Positions 34,823 through 43,258 of a stretch of DNA of 64,000 bases are shown here, piece by piece. The notes under the pieces are model-generated. The model was not told where the DNA came from. It did not search any database and worked only from the letters and a program-made list of their open reading frames with translations. Position 1 is the first letter of the stretch, and each line of letters opens with the position of its first letter. The stretch comes from Haloarcula ordinaria (GTDB lineage Archaea; Halobacteriota; Halobacteria; Halobacteriales; Haloarculaceae): NCBI RefSeq assembly GCF_029338275.1, contig NZ_CP119789.1, forward strand, positions 1,736,001 to 1,800,000. The letters are read 5' to 3'. A program made the translations under genes and the position numbers.

Positions 34823-35512
34823 CTATCGCCTGAGTCGACCCACGACCGTCAGGTCGAACCGGTTGACGGCGTAGAGGAGGCCCACCGAGACGAGGAAGAC
34901 GGCCGTCGACGCGCCGTAGGACTGGTTCGACGCGACGGCCGACAGCGTGGCGCTCACGCCGACGACGCCGCCCAGCACCGAGGCGATGATGGGCAGTACA
35001 CAGCTCACACACGAGAACAGGCCCAGCACTCCCCCGGCGAGCCCGCCGCTCGCGTCGAGCACCGTGACGTACACCAGGTACGTCAACGTGAGGTAGCCGC
35101 CGACCTTCCACGGCGTCAGCACGACGGCGAGTGGGGACCCGCTGTAGATGACTGTGGGCGTGAACCCGGGCGGAGCCGCCAGCACGACTCGCAGCCCGGT
35201 CCCTTGCCCGCCGAAACCGGCGACACCACCCAGCCATGCGAGCAGGAGGGCGTAGCCGACGGCGAAGGCCAGGCCGACGAGCCGGCGGCGGCGGGATACT
35301 GCGGCGGGCCGGACTCGCCAGAACACCAGCGCCGCGACGTTGAGCCAGATGAAGGGGAAAGCGAGGATGAACCAGTCGGTCGCCGGTTCCGGGACGAGCG
35401 TGAGATACAGGAACACCGCCAGTAACTCTGCGTTCAACACGGCCGCGACGACGAACAGCGACTGGCCGTCGGGGACGAACCTGCGCGGGTCGAGGCTGTT
35501 GGTGGTGCTCAT
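34823..35512 (-). CDS. DUF7546-like membrane protein
   Basis: 229 residues with about seven transmembrane helices. Start MSTTNSLDPRRFVPDGQSLF overlaps the stop of the heme synthase gene by four bases (35509-35512), so it is translated with it. A Cys-containing helix (FSCVSCVLPIIASVLGG) is notable and could handle copper or a disulfide. As I recall the family is called DUF7546. Function unknown; an assembly role is likely from position. Confidence 0.78.
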   Translation of the reverse strand: MSTTNSLDPRRFVPDGQSLFVVAAVLNAELLAVFLYLTLVPEPATDWFILAFPFIWLNVAALVFWRVRPAAVSRRRRLVGLAFAVGYALLLAWLGGVAGFGGQGTGLRVVLAAPPGFTPTVIYSGSPLAVVLTPWKVGGYLTLTYLVYVTVLDASGGLAGGVLGLFSCVSCVLPIIASVLGGVVGVSATLSAVASNQSYGASTAVFLVSVGLLYAVNRFDLTVVGRLRR

Positions 35513-36912
35513 AGGACCAGTGCGTCGACGACGACGGCGACCAGCAGCAGCCCCAGGTACGCGTTCGAGGCGTGGAACGCGCGGAACGCCGCCTGTTCGG
35601 TCTGCTCGCGGTGGAGCCGGACGACCGCCCAGAGGAACACCGCGCCCAGCGCCGCCGACGTCAGCGAGTACAGCGCGCCGAGCGACGTCAGCGCCGCCAG
35701 CACGCCGGAGGCGACGAGCGTCGCCCCGAGGTAGTAGACGATGTGTTTCCGGGTGGCCGTCTCGCCGCGGACGACGGGCATCATCGGGAAGCCACCGGCC
35801 TCGTAGTCGTCCTTGTAGGCCAGCGCGAGGTTGTAGAAGTGCGCGGGCGTCCACAGGAAGATGACGCCAGCGAGCACCAGTCCCGGAACCCCGATGCTCC
35901 CCTCGACGGCGGCCCACCCGATGAGCGCCGGGAGCGCGCCGGCCGCCCCGCCAAGCACCGTGTTCTGGACCGTGTTGGGCTTCAGCACCAGCGTGTAGAT
36001 GACGCTGTAGAACAGGATGGCTGCGAGCCCCAGCGCCGCCGCGAGCGGGTTGACCAGCCAGAACAGGCCGAGGGAGGCCAGCGCCAACGCGACGCCGAAG
36101 GTCATCGCGTTGCGGACCGGAATCTGGTGTGTCGCGATGGGACGGTCCGAGGTCCGGTCCATCCGCTTGTCGACGTCCCGTTCGAGGACGTGGTTGAACG
36201 TCCCCGACGACCCGATGGCCAGCACGCCGCCACCGAGGGTCAACAGCACCGTCCGAACGGTGAGCGCCGGGCCGGCCGCGAGCGCCATGGCCGCGGCGGC
36301 GACCAGACACAGGAGCCACATCAGCCGGGGCTTGGTCAACCGGAAATACGCCGATGCGGTGGCGACGAGGCGCTCTCGCGTCGTCATCGCCACCGTCGGC
36401 GACGGCGCGGGGTCCTCGGCCACGTCGTCCGGCATCGGGTCAGGCGACGGGTTGCGGACCGGGTTCTCGTCGTCGCTGCCCGTCTCGGCCTCCAGGTGCC
36501 AGGCCAGCGCGAGGACGAACGCGGTGAAGATGCCCATCCCGACGGCGAGGTGTGCACCGGGGAGCTGGCCGGCGGCCCCGGAGGTGGCGACGAACGCACC
36601 GAGTGCGACCTGCACAGGGTAGAGGACCACCGCGAGGAGCAGCGCGACCTTCACCCGGGGACGGGTCGCCACTCGGAGGCCGGACACGACCGTCACGAGC
36701 GCGAGCACGCCCACGACGGCCGCAGTCAGGCGATGGCCGCGGGCGATCAGGAGCGCCGGGTCGGCCAGGCTCACGGGGCCGCGACATAGCGGCCACGTCG
36801 TACACGCGGTCACGGCGTCGGTGACCGCGCTCGTCGCGCCGGCGATGACCAGGAGATAGACACCGACTGCAGTGGCCGCCAACAGTCCGGAGAACCGCTG
36901 GTTCACTGCCAT
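35509..36912 (-). CDS. ctaB: Heme O synthase fused to a CtaA-like heme A synthase domain
   Basis: 467 residues. Residues about 1-145 are a four-helix CtaA (COX15-like) half with conserved heme/substrate histidines in RGHRLTAAVVG and PGAHLAVGMG; a hydrophilic linker (about 145-185, SDDENPVRNPSPDPMP) follows; residues 185-467 are UbiA-type protoheme IX farnesyltransferase with NHVLERDVDKRMDRTSDRPI. The fusion thus covers farnesylation of heme b to heme O and part of oxidation to heme A. The gene starts the minus-strand island, 140 bases from the oxidase subunit II start on the other strand. Confidence 0.92.
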   Translation of the reverse strand: MAVNQRFSGLLAATAVGVYLLVIAGATSAVTDAVTACTTWPLCRGPVSLADPALLIARGHRLTAAVVGVLALVTVVSGLRVATRPRVKVALLLAVVLYPVQVALGAFVATSGAAGQLPGAHLAVGMGIFTAFVLALAWHLEAETGSDDENPVRNPSPDPMPDDVAEDPAPSPTVAMTTRERLVATASAYFRLTKPRLMWLLCLVAAAAMALAAGPALTVRTVLLTLGGGVLAIGSSGTFNHVLERDVDKRMDRTSDRPIATHQIPVRNAMTFGVALALASLGLFWLVNPLAAALGLAAILFYSVIYTLVLKPNTVQNTVLGGAAGALPALIGWAAVEGSIGVPGLVLAGVIFLWTPAHFYNLALAYKDDYEAGGFPMMPVVRGETATRKHIVYYLGATLVASGVLAALTSLGALYSLTSAALGAVFLWAVVRLHREQTEQAAFRAFHASNAYLGLLLVAVVVDALVL

Positions 36913-37020
36913 TAGTTGATGCTTCGGTGGAGCACACTTAGACCCCGCGCTTTTTCTCGCGCGCTTGGAACGCGGGACCGAAATGTCGGAGCCCGCGCAC
37001 CCTGAGGTGGAAGACAGCAG

Positions 37021-37029
37021 TTATTTATC
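37021..37029 (+). promoter_or_regulatory. TATA box for oxidase subunit II
   Basis: TTATTTATC lies 23-31 bases before the ATG at 37052; the transcript would be leaderless. Confidence 0.65.
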
Positions 37030-37051
37030 TCCCAAATCCTAAGCCGCGAAC

Positions 37052-37777
37052 ATGACTCGGAAACGTGCTGGCCTGGTCGCTCTGTTCGGCGTGGCGTTGC
37101 TCGCGCTCGCCGTCGAACCGGCCGCCGCTCAGACAGCGGACTCGACGACGGAGAGTCTCATCTGGGGGCTCAACCAGAACCTGCTCTACGTCGCGATCCC
37201 CATCACGGTACTCGTCGAAGGGATTCTCATCTACACCGTCTGGCGGTTCCGCAACTCTGAGGAAGCGCTCCCCACGATGGAGAACCGCCGCCTCGAGATC
37301 ACCTGGACTATCGCGACCGCCATCATCCTGCTGTTCGTCGGCGTCGCGTCGTATCAGGTGATGGCGAGCCCGTACGTCACGGCGTCGGCCGGCGACAGTG
37401 CGGAACTGGCCGAACAGAACCCCGAACGCATCGAAGTCGTCGCCCAACGCTACGGTTGGACGTTCAACTACGGCCAGACTGACGTTTCGACACAGGGAAC
37501 GCTCCGTATGCCGGCGAACCAGGAGGTGGTCCTGCGAATCACTTCGACCGACTGGCTCCACGCGTTCCACGTCCCCGGACTGGGCCTGAAGTCCGACGCC
37601 TTCCCCGGCCAGTACAACACACTCCGAACTGTCGCTAACGGTCCCGGCACGTACCAGCTCTACTGTGCCGAGTACTGTGGCTCGGGCCACTCGCAGATGC
37701 TCGGTACCGTCGAGGTACTGCCCCAGGACGAGTACGACCAGTGGCTCGAGAGCCAGCAGAACGAGACCGCGAACTGA
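37052..37777 (+). CDS. coxB: Cytochrome c oxidase subunit II
   Basis: 241 residues. An N-terminal signal (MTRKRAGLVALFGVALLALAVEPAAA) and two transmembrane helices lead into the extracytoplasmic CuA domain. CuA ligands visible are His in WLHAFHVPG, Cys205 and Cys209 in LYCAEYCG, His213 and Met216. It accepts electrons from a halocyanin or cytochrome and passes them to the heme-copper subunit, which is not in the window. Heme O/A synthase lies divergently upstream. Confidence 0.95.
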   Translation: MTRKRAGLVALFGVALLALAVEPAAAQTADSTTESLIWGLNQNLLYVAIPITVLVEGILIYTVWRFRNSEEALPTMENRRLEITWTIATAIILLFVGVASYQVMASPYVTASAGDSAELAEQNPERIEVVAQRYGWTFNYGQTDVSTQGTLRMPANQEVVLRITSTDWLHAFHVPGLGLKSDAFPGQYNTLRTVANGPGTYQLYCAEYCGSGHSQMLGTVEVLPQDEYDQWLESQQNETAN

Positions 37778-37822
37778 GTTTTCCGGCCAAACCGTTACCT
37801 CGATTCCCGACGTGGCGTCCGC

Positions 37823-38257
37823 ATGGAGTACTACGAGGACCTCACGGTCGGTGACACGACTTCGTTCGGCACCTACGATGTCACCCGGGACGAGATCGTC
37901 TCCTTCGCCGAGCAGTACGACCCCCAGCCCTTCCACACCGACGCGGACGCCGCCGCAGCGTCGATGTTCGGTGGCTTAGTCGCGAGCGGGTGGCACACGG
38001 CCGCCATGACGATGCGATTGCTCGTCGACAACTACCTCGCCGACTCCGGTGCGATGGGGGCGCTGGGCGTCGACGAGCTCCGGTGGCCCACGCCGGTCGA
38101 ACCCGGCGACGTGCTCTCGGTTCGGACCGAAATCCTCGACAAAGACGTCTGGGACGACGACCGCGGACGGGTCGCCAGCGAGATTACGACCACGAACGAC
38201 GACGGAGCGGTCGTCCTTTCGATGGTCGCGCAGGTGCTCTGGCGCCGTCGTGGCTAA
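37823..38257 (+). CDS. MaoC-family dehydratase
   Basis: 144-residue hotdog protein with the intact hydratase signature QYDPQPFHTD (Asp, Pro and His in place, about residues 31-40), followed by LVASGWHTAAMTMRLLVD. Enoyl-CoA hydratase activity is likely. It is 45 bases past coxB on the same strand; shared transcription would be incidental. It abuts the CAP-domain gene tail to tail with no spacer. Confidence 0.87.
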   Translation: MEYYEDLTVGDTTSFGTYDVTRDEIVSFAEQYDPQPFHTDADAAAASMFGGLVASGWHTAAMTMRLLVDNYLADSGAMGALGVDELRWPTPVEPGDVLSVRTEILDKDVWDDDRGRVASEITTTNDDGAVVLSMVAQVLWRRRG

Positions 38258-39010
38258 TCAGCCACAGACGTTCGCCGTCGCGTAGACGTTCCCGGTGTTG
38301 GTGATGGTGACGCCGACACCGAGTCGCTCCGTGCCCGGGAGCATGAGCCGGTCGCGGTAGATGTTCGAGGCCATCCAGTCGTCGACGATGGCCTGTGCCA
38401 CCGCCCGGTCGGAATCGAGGAACCGCTGTTCACCGTCGACCTCGTAGGTCTGTCCGGCTACGGCCATCCCGATAGCCTCGAACTGGTTCTGTTCGGGGTT
38501 GTCAGCCCGAACCAGGTAACTTCCCTCCGTAGACTTGAAGACACACGCGTCGTAGAGTCCGTAGTTCTTGTATCGGTCAGCACTCGACTCGTTATCGATA
38601 GTGTGAATCACGCGCCCCTCGGCCGCCATGCCGTTGCTGTGGTCGACCGCGAGGTCGTCGAGTTGCTTGGCCGTCGGTCCGGTAAGCTGGAGTGGGTCGA
38701 GGCCAGCGGACTGGCGTTCCTCGTTGATGAACTGCTCGATGTATTCGGTCATGTTGCCGTCGTTGAACTGGCGCGGGGAGATCGGCGTCCGTTCCGTCTC
38801 GGTCTCCGTCGCCGCCGGCTCGTCCTGCTGGGTCGGCGTCTCGGTCTCAGCCGGCGCGTCGCCGTCGTTGCCCGTCGGTGTCTCGTCCGTACCGCCGTCA
38901 GCGACTGGCGCTGGGCCGCCGCCACCGACTTGCATGCCGATGAGCGCGCCCACGCCGACTGCTGAGAGCAGGACGATTATCCCGACCACGATGATTCCCT
39001 TGTTGACCAT
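38258..39010 (-). CDS. CAP (SCP/PR-1) domain secreted or anchored protein
   Basis: 250 residues. A signal anchor (about 4-27) is followed by a Thr/Glu/Pro-rich linker (about 30-75, typical of surface proteins) and a CAP domain: FINEERQSAGLDPLQL, DHSNGMAAEGRVIHTI, and YGLYDACVFKS. Cys residues at LYDACVF and NVCG at the end may pair. CAP proteins are extracellular; bacterial and archaeal members have unknown substrates. Confidence 0.8.
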   Translation of the reverse strand: MVNKGIIVVGIIVLLSAVGVGALIGMQVGGGGPAPVADGGTDETPTGNDGDAPAETETPTQQDEPAATETETERTPISPRQFNDGNMTEYIEQFINEERQSAGLDPLQLTGPTAKQLDDLAVDHSNGMAAEGRVIHTIDNESSADRYKNYGLYDACVFKSTEGSYLVRADNPEQNQFEAIGMAVAGQTYEVDGEQRFLDSDRAVAQAIVDDWMASNIYRDRLMLPGTERLGVGVTITNTGNVYATANVCG

Positions 39011-39131
39011 CTCGGAACGAGGTAGACGATGTGACTATGTAAGTGTAAGGTTGCTACTACCACGGTAACAGCCGCCTACCTTTGTATCGGATTTCGAAAA
39101 GGCACATAAGGATACGGCGGCGAGACCCTGT

Positions 39132-39410
39132 ATGGTCGACAACGTCATCTGGCCGGCCGCGCTCGACGCCGCGGCGACACGCAGCGAGGGACGGCGCGTC
39201 TCGCTCGACCTCGCCGTCGAGGACCCGACCGTCGACGAGATCGCCAAGGCGGTCCAGCAGGTCGGGTACGACTCGGTCATCGAACGGGACAAGACGTATC
39301 CACGGGAGTACGAACAGCGCGGACGGGTGCTCGTGAAGAACGCGGACGACGCGGGCAAGAGCGACCTGCTCGGCGCCGTCGCGGCGTACCTCCAGGTCCT
39401 GCGAGAATGA
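39132..39410 (+). CDS. srp19: Signal recognition particle 19 kDa protein
   Basis: 92 residues. SRP19 binds helices 6 and 8 of 7S RNA and lets SRP54 join. Start [23 protein letters not shown] and the region [17 protein letters not shown] are family blocks. The last four bases overlap the gar1 start (ATGA at 39407-39410). A CACATAAGG box lies about 25 bases ahead of the ATG. Confidence 0.9.
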   Translation: MVDNVIWPAALDAAATRSEGRRVSLDLAVEDPTVDEIAKAVQQVGYDSVIERDKTYPREYEQRGRVLVKNADDAGKSDLLGAVAAYLQVLRE

Positions 39411-39634
39411 AACGGGTCGGGGGCGTCGTCAGAACCGCCCAGGGCCTCGCCGTAGTCCGCTCCCCGGACGAGTCGTACGCGAGTGTCGGCACGTCGGTCG
39501 TCGACGAGGACCTGACGCGGGTCGGCACCGTCGTCGACGTGTTCGGACCGGTCGACCGGCCGTACCTGGCGGTGAACCCGTCGGACGCCGTTCATCTCCC
39601 CGGACTGCTCGGCCAGACGCTGTACGCTCGCTGA
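39407..39634 (+). CDS. gar1: H/ACA RNP protein Gar1
   Basis: 75 residues. A small beta-barrel protein of the H/ACA pseudouridylation complex. [21 protein letters not shown] is the core Gar1 motif. No RGG tails, as expected in Archaea. It overlaps srp19 by four bases, a common haloarchaeal pairing of two RNA-protein genes. Confidence 0.88.
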   Translation: MKRVGGVVRTAQGLAVVRSPDESYASVGTSVVDEDLTRVGTVVDVFGPVDRPYLAVNPSDAVHLPGLLGQTLYAR

Positions 39635-39682
39635 GAATCCTGGCTTCGTAACGCTGAAACGGGCTCTCGCCGACCGTCGGGT

Positions 39683-40738
39683 ATGGACAGGCGCTTACGA
39701 GTCGCGGCCGGAAGCGGACTCATCGCACTCATCTTCCTCGTGGTCCAGCTCGGAGCGCTGGCACTGGTCGACCCCTTCCAGTCCGCGGGCTACCAGGCCG
39801 TCGAGGACCCGTCGGACCCGACCAACAGCCTGGCGTACATCGGCGCCATCCTCGTCGCGACGGCGGTGATGCTCGCGGCGTTCAAGTTCAACGTCGACCA
39901 GCTCATCCGCGCCCTCATCGTCTTCTCCGGGGCCTGGCTCTCCCTGTTCGTCTTCCGTGTCGTGGTCCCGCCGGTCCTGACGGTGCAGGGGTTCAACGTC
40001 GTCGCCTGGGGACTGGCCGGGGCCATCGCACTCGGACTGCTCGTCTACCCGGAGTGGTACGTCATCGACATCGCCGGGGCAGTCATGGGGGCGGCGGCCG
40101 CGGGACTGTTCGGCATCAGCTTCGGCATCCTCCCGGCGCTCGTGTTACTGTCTGTCCTGGCCGTCTACGACGCCATCAGCGTCTACGGGACCGAACACAT
40201 GCTGACGCTGGCCTCGGGCGTGATGGACCTGAAGGTGCCCGTCGTACTGGTGATTCCGCTATCGCTCTCCTACTCGTTCCTGGACGCGGAGACGCCGGAG
40301 CCCGATAGTGACGACGGTACCGACGCCGGAGCCGGACCGGCTGCCACCGACGGCGAGTCGCCGACTGTGACCGACGGCGAGGGAGTGGCTGACGCAACTG
40401 AGACAACCGACGGCGACGCGGTCGACGAGGGACCACTCGATCGTGACGCCCTGTTCATCGGTCTCGGCGACGCCGTCATCCCGTCGGTGCTCGTCGCGAG
40501 TTCCGCCTTCTTCGCCCCAGCCGGCATCGCCACTGTCCTCGGTGTCCCACTCCCCACCGTGACCGCGATGGTCGGCACCTTCGCGGGCCTCACGGTCCTC
40601 CTCTGGATGGTGCTCAAGGGACGGGCCCACGCCGGCCTCCCGCTGCTGAACGGCGGGACGATAGCGGGGTATCTCGTCGGCGCGCTGGCCGCCGGTATCA
40701 CGCTCGTGGACGCGCTCGGACTCGGCCCGTATCTCTGA
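39683..40738 (+). CDS. Presenilin/signal-peptide-peptidase-like intramembrane aspartyl protease (PSH)
   Basis: 351 residues with nine hydrophobic helices. The two catalytic aspartates are in AVYDAISVYG (Asp163) and LFIGLGDAVIP (Asp263), the GxGD motif of A22 proteases. The third motif, normally PAL, reads PLL in HAGLPLLNGG. Between the catalytic helices is a long acidic loop (about residues 205-250) rich in Asp, Gly and Thr. It cleaves transmembrane segments; substrate unknown. Confidence 0.9.
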   Translation: MDRRLRVAAGSGLIALIFLVVQLGALALVDPFQSAGYQAVEDPSDPTNSLAYIGAILVATAVMLAAFKFNVDQLIRALIVFSGAWLSLFVFRVVVPPVLTVQGFNVVAWGLAGAIALGLLVYPEWYVIDIAGAVMGAAAAGLFGISFGILPALVLLSVLAVYDAISVYGTEHMLTLASGVMDLKVPVVLVIPLSLSYSFLDAETPEPDSDDGTDAGAGPAATDGESPTVTDGEGVADATETTDGDAVDEGPLDRDALFIGLGDAVIPSVLVASSAFFAPAGIATVLGVPLPTVTAMVGTFAGLTVLLWMVLKGRAHAGLPLLNGGTIAGYLVGALAAGITLVDALGLGPYL

Positions 40739-40749
40739 GAGTCGACGTG

Positions 40750-41757
40750 CTACCGTCCGGTGAGGGCGTCGCTCGCGGGCGCGAACTCGATTTCCTCGCC
40801 GAGGCCCGCCTCCACCGCGCGGTCGTACAGCAGCTTGCCGGCCGCAACCGTCTCGATGGCCGTCCCGCCCGAATCGAAGACGGTCACGTCGTCGCGTGAC
40901 TCGCGGCCGGTCGCGTGGCCGGCGACGACCTCACCGAGTTCGGCGTGCACGTGGTCCTCGTCGACGTCGCCCGCCGCTACCGCCTGGATGAACGACCCCG
41001 CGTCCTGCATGACGCGGTCACGGAGGTCCGGGACGTACGTCGCCCGCACTATCGTCTCGGCGTCGAGCTCGCGTTTCTGCGGGTGGTACTGCCCCATCGC
41101 GGTGATGTGGGCGCCGTCTTCCAGGGTGGTACCGTCGAACACCGGTTCGGACGCGTCCGTCGCGGTGATGACCACGTCGGCCCCCTCGACGGCGGCCGCG
41201 GACGACGCCACGGCTGCTACCGTGGGGTCGAGCTGCTCGTTCAACTCGGCGGCGAACGTCTGGCGGTGGTCCGCGGTCGGCGAGTACACCTCGACTCGGT
41301 CGAAGTCCCGCACCGTAACGGCTGCCTTCACCTGGCCGCGGGCCTGTGCCCCGCTGCCGATGACTGCGAGGTCTGTCGCGTCCGCTCGTGCGAGCGCGTC
41401 GATACCCACTGCGCCGGCTGCGCCTGTCTTGAACGGGTTCATGCTCGCGCCGTCGATGAGCGCCAGCGGTCGTCCGGACTCGGGGTCGAAGATCGGGAGC
41501 GCGAAATGGGCGTCCCTGGCACCGAACCCCGCTGCGTACGTGTAACCGCCCATCGCTCCGGTCTCCGGGAGAATCGCGAGGTACCCGGTCAGCATCCCAC
41601 CAGGGTCCTCGTTGAACAGCGTCGTCCGTGGCTCGGCCGGGGCGCCGTCGCCGCGTTCGCGGTACCCCTCCCGGACCGCGTCGACGTAGTCTGCCGGCGT
41701 CGCGAGGTCGGCGACGTCGTCGCTCGTGAGAAACAGAGCGGTGGAATCGGCTGTCAT
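40750..41757 (-). CDS. Ornithine cyclodeaminase / mu-crystallin family protein
   Basis: 335 residues. The NAD-binding motif DLAVIGSGAQARGQVKA and the substrate region around GMLTGYLAILPETGAMGGYTY with GASMNPFKTGAAGAVG are the family pattern. Members are ornithine cyclodeaminases, alanine or other amino acid dehydrogenases, or imine reductases; which reaction cannot be assigned. It converges with the presenilin-like gene, 11 bases apart. Confidence 0.87.
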   Translation of the reverse strand: MTADSTALFLTSDDVADLATPADYVDAVREGYRERGDGAPAEPRTTLFNEDPGGMLTGYLAILPETGAMGGYTYAAGFGARDAHFALPIFDPESGRPLALIDGASMNPFKTGAAGAVGIDALARADATDLAVIGSGAQARGQVKAAVTVRDFDRVEVYSPTADHRQTFAAELNEQLDPTVAAVASSAAAVEGADVVITATDASEPVFDGTTLEDGAHITAMGQYHPQKRELDAETIVRATYVPDLRDRVMQDAGSFIQAVAAGDVDEDHVHAELGEVVAGHATGRESRDDVTVFDSGGTAIETVAAGKLLYDRAVEAGLGEEIEFAPASDALTGR

Positions 41758-41868
41758 ACGTCGGTGTTCGACCGACCGGGCCTTAACCCATGTGGCGGCT
41801 GGTCGGCACTGTGGAGATTCGGCGGATGCTCGTATGTGGAAAGAAGAAACGCTGACGGGCTCAGCGAC

Positions 41869-42087
41869 TCAGTCTGCGGTCTGGACGGGTTCTGCCTGGA
41901 CGGGTTCGCTCGGGGTCGGGTCGACCGGGGCCCGAACGAACATCGCGTGGCCGATGAGGCCGACGGCGACGACGGACGCCAGCGGGATCGCAGTCGTCAG
42001 TTCGAAGCCAGCGAGTGTGAGTCCACCAGTGATTCCTGCCATCGCGAGGGGGATGAGGCCGAGGACAATGTCGTAGTAACCCGTCAT
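41869..42087 (-). CDS. Small two-helix membrane protein
   Basis: 72 residues; start MTGYYDIVLGLIPLAMAGITGG, two transmembrane helices (about 5-26 and 30-50), a Pro/Glu-rich tail ending SEPVQAEPVQTAD. On the minus strand CTTATGTA (about 42112-42120) is a TATA box about 25-30 bases ahead of the ATG. No family recognised with confidence. Confidence 0.6.
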   Translation of the reverse strand: MTGYYDIVLGLIPLAMAGITGGLTLAGFELTTAIPLASVVAVGLIGHAMFVRAPVDPTPSEPVQAEPVQTAD

Positions 42088-42131
42088 AAGTACGAATCAT
42101 AATAGGAGGTAAGGGTACATAAGTGTTTCCC

Positions 42132-42217
42132 GTAGCCACTGGATAATATTCTCTGTAGGCACTCAGTAGTACTTCGGTGAGCAACCAATATAGTTTTCAT
42201 AACTTATGAGTGGCTAC
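42132..42217. repeat. Three copies of GTAGCCACT in an AT-rich gene-free stretch
   Basis: GTAGCCACT lies at 42132-42140, GTAGGCACT (one mismatch) at 42155-42163, and the reverse complement AGTGGCTAC at 42209-42217. The outer two form a perfect 9-base inverted repeat around 68 AT-rich bases with several TATA-like boxes. It could be an operator pair or a tiny relic of a mobile element. Confidence 0.45.
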
Positions 42218-42545
42218 AAATCGGGAACTGGCGTTACGGGCCTTCTAACGCCCGAATTGAAGTAGGTGGAAGAGAGCTGATTCTGTGACGTATCTCCAGA
42301 ACGAGTCTGCTGTCCGTGTTCTGTCTTGTTTCGTGGCGACATCCGACCGAGCGCCGCGCTGGGCGGCACCACTGAGGCCACAGTCGCGTGCGGGATTCGG
42401 CTCGGAACACCCTGAAACTGGAACCCCGACCGCCCGCACGTCGGTTTTCTCCGCTGATAATCGGGAGGGAGTGCTTATTATGTGTGAACCGATACCACGA
42501 CCTGGTGGGACAGAGCGGCAAGGGAGCCCCCTGCCCCCAGCATCC
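42218..42545. other. Gene-free stretch upstream of the DUF7331-like gene
   Basis: No convincing gene. GGCGTTA (42230-42236) and TAACGCC (42246-42252) make a 7-base-pair hairpin with a 9-base loop. CTTATTAT at 42474-42481 is a TATA-like box for the small gene at 42546. Open frames here have no coding character. Confidence 0.5.
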
Positions 42546-42710
42546 ATGAGCACCAACGCTACGGACGACACGGGCGACGTCACGACGGACGAAGCACGGC
42601 GATACGCCGAGTTGAGCATCGGTGACGACGAGTTCGTCATCTACGACCGCGAGAACCACCAGGCGTGGATCCAGTCGACAGAGACGATGTCGGTAGCCGA
42701 ACTCCGGTGA
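42546..42710 (+). CDS. Small DUF7331-like protein
   Basis: 54 residues: a disordered Thr/Asp-rich start, then a short beta-rich block YAELSIGDDEFVIYDRENHQAW and the end SVAELR. Small haloarchaeal proteins with this shape are, as I recall, called DUF7331; function unknown. The longer frame upstream (from 42285) is not coding-like, so ATG 42546 is chosen. A TATA box lies about 70 bases ahead. Confidence 0.65.
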   Translation: MSTNATDDTGDVTTDEARRYAELSIGDDEFVIYDRENHQAWIQSTETMSVAELR

Positions 42711-42802
42711 GCGAGACCGCTCGGTGCGGGGTCGGGACCCGCTGACACGGGCCGGTGGCGGAACTAGCGCGTGGCACCCCTCGTCTCGGAGCCTCCTTTT
42801 CG

Positions 42803-43222
42803 TTACCGCGACACGATGAACGTCGCGACGACACGCCACAGACAGAGTAACGTGCCGCCGACGAACGTGGAGACGAGCGCGAACGTGAGGGCGGCGTCGC
42901 CGTGGAACACCTCGGTAGCACGGAGCAGCTGGGCGACGACGACGGCGAGGACCCAGCCGACGAACGTCGCGGCGAGCGTTCGACCCGGCGACAGGCGCGA
43001 CCGACTGGCGTAGAAGCCGCCGATGATGGCGACGAGTCCCCAGCCGATGAGGAACGGCGCCACCGTCCCCCCGACGCGGCCGACGTTGACGAACGGGTCG
43101 ATGCCGTGTGAGTACTCCCCGGCGACGACGAACACGAGGATAGCGAGGACGTCGCCGAGAGCCAGCGCGGCGGTCCTGGACGACAGTTCGACTCGGCTGC
43201 TGCCCACCGTCGAGACGCTCAT
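42803..43222 (-). CDS. DUF3054-family membrane protein
   Basis: 139 residues with four transmembrane helices; typical family blocks are LALGDVLAILVFVVAGEYSHG and the central PFLIGWGLVAIIGG. Function unknown. It precedes the methyltransferase gene in map order but is transcribed away from the DUF7331-like gene. Confidence 0.82.
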   Translation of the reverse strand: MSVSTVGSSRVELSSRTAALALGDVLAILVFVVAGEYSHGIDPFVNVGRVGGTVAPFLIGWGLVAIIGGFYASRSRLSPGRTLAATFVGWVLAVVVAQLLRATEVFHGDAALTFALVSTFVGGTLLCLWRVVATFIVSR

Positions 43223-43258
43223 ACGCCACCTTGGGACAGCCCGTACTTTGCTTTCCCG

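Noticed and set aside
34823..36319. 498-codon minus-strand reading starting inside ctaB
   Set aside because: Only the part from 35512 has membrane-protein character and a start overlapping the ctaB stop; the upstream part is out of frame with ctaB and Arg/Gly-rich.
38820..38930. Thr/Glu/Pro-rich repetitive stretch as a DNA repeat
   Set aside because: It is the disordered linker of the CAP-domain protein, a common surface-protein feature.
42285..42545. Upstream extension of the DUF7331-like gene
   Set aside because: Composition is not coding-like and a TATA box lies inside it; the short form from 42546 fits the family.
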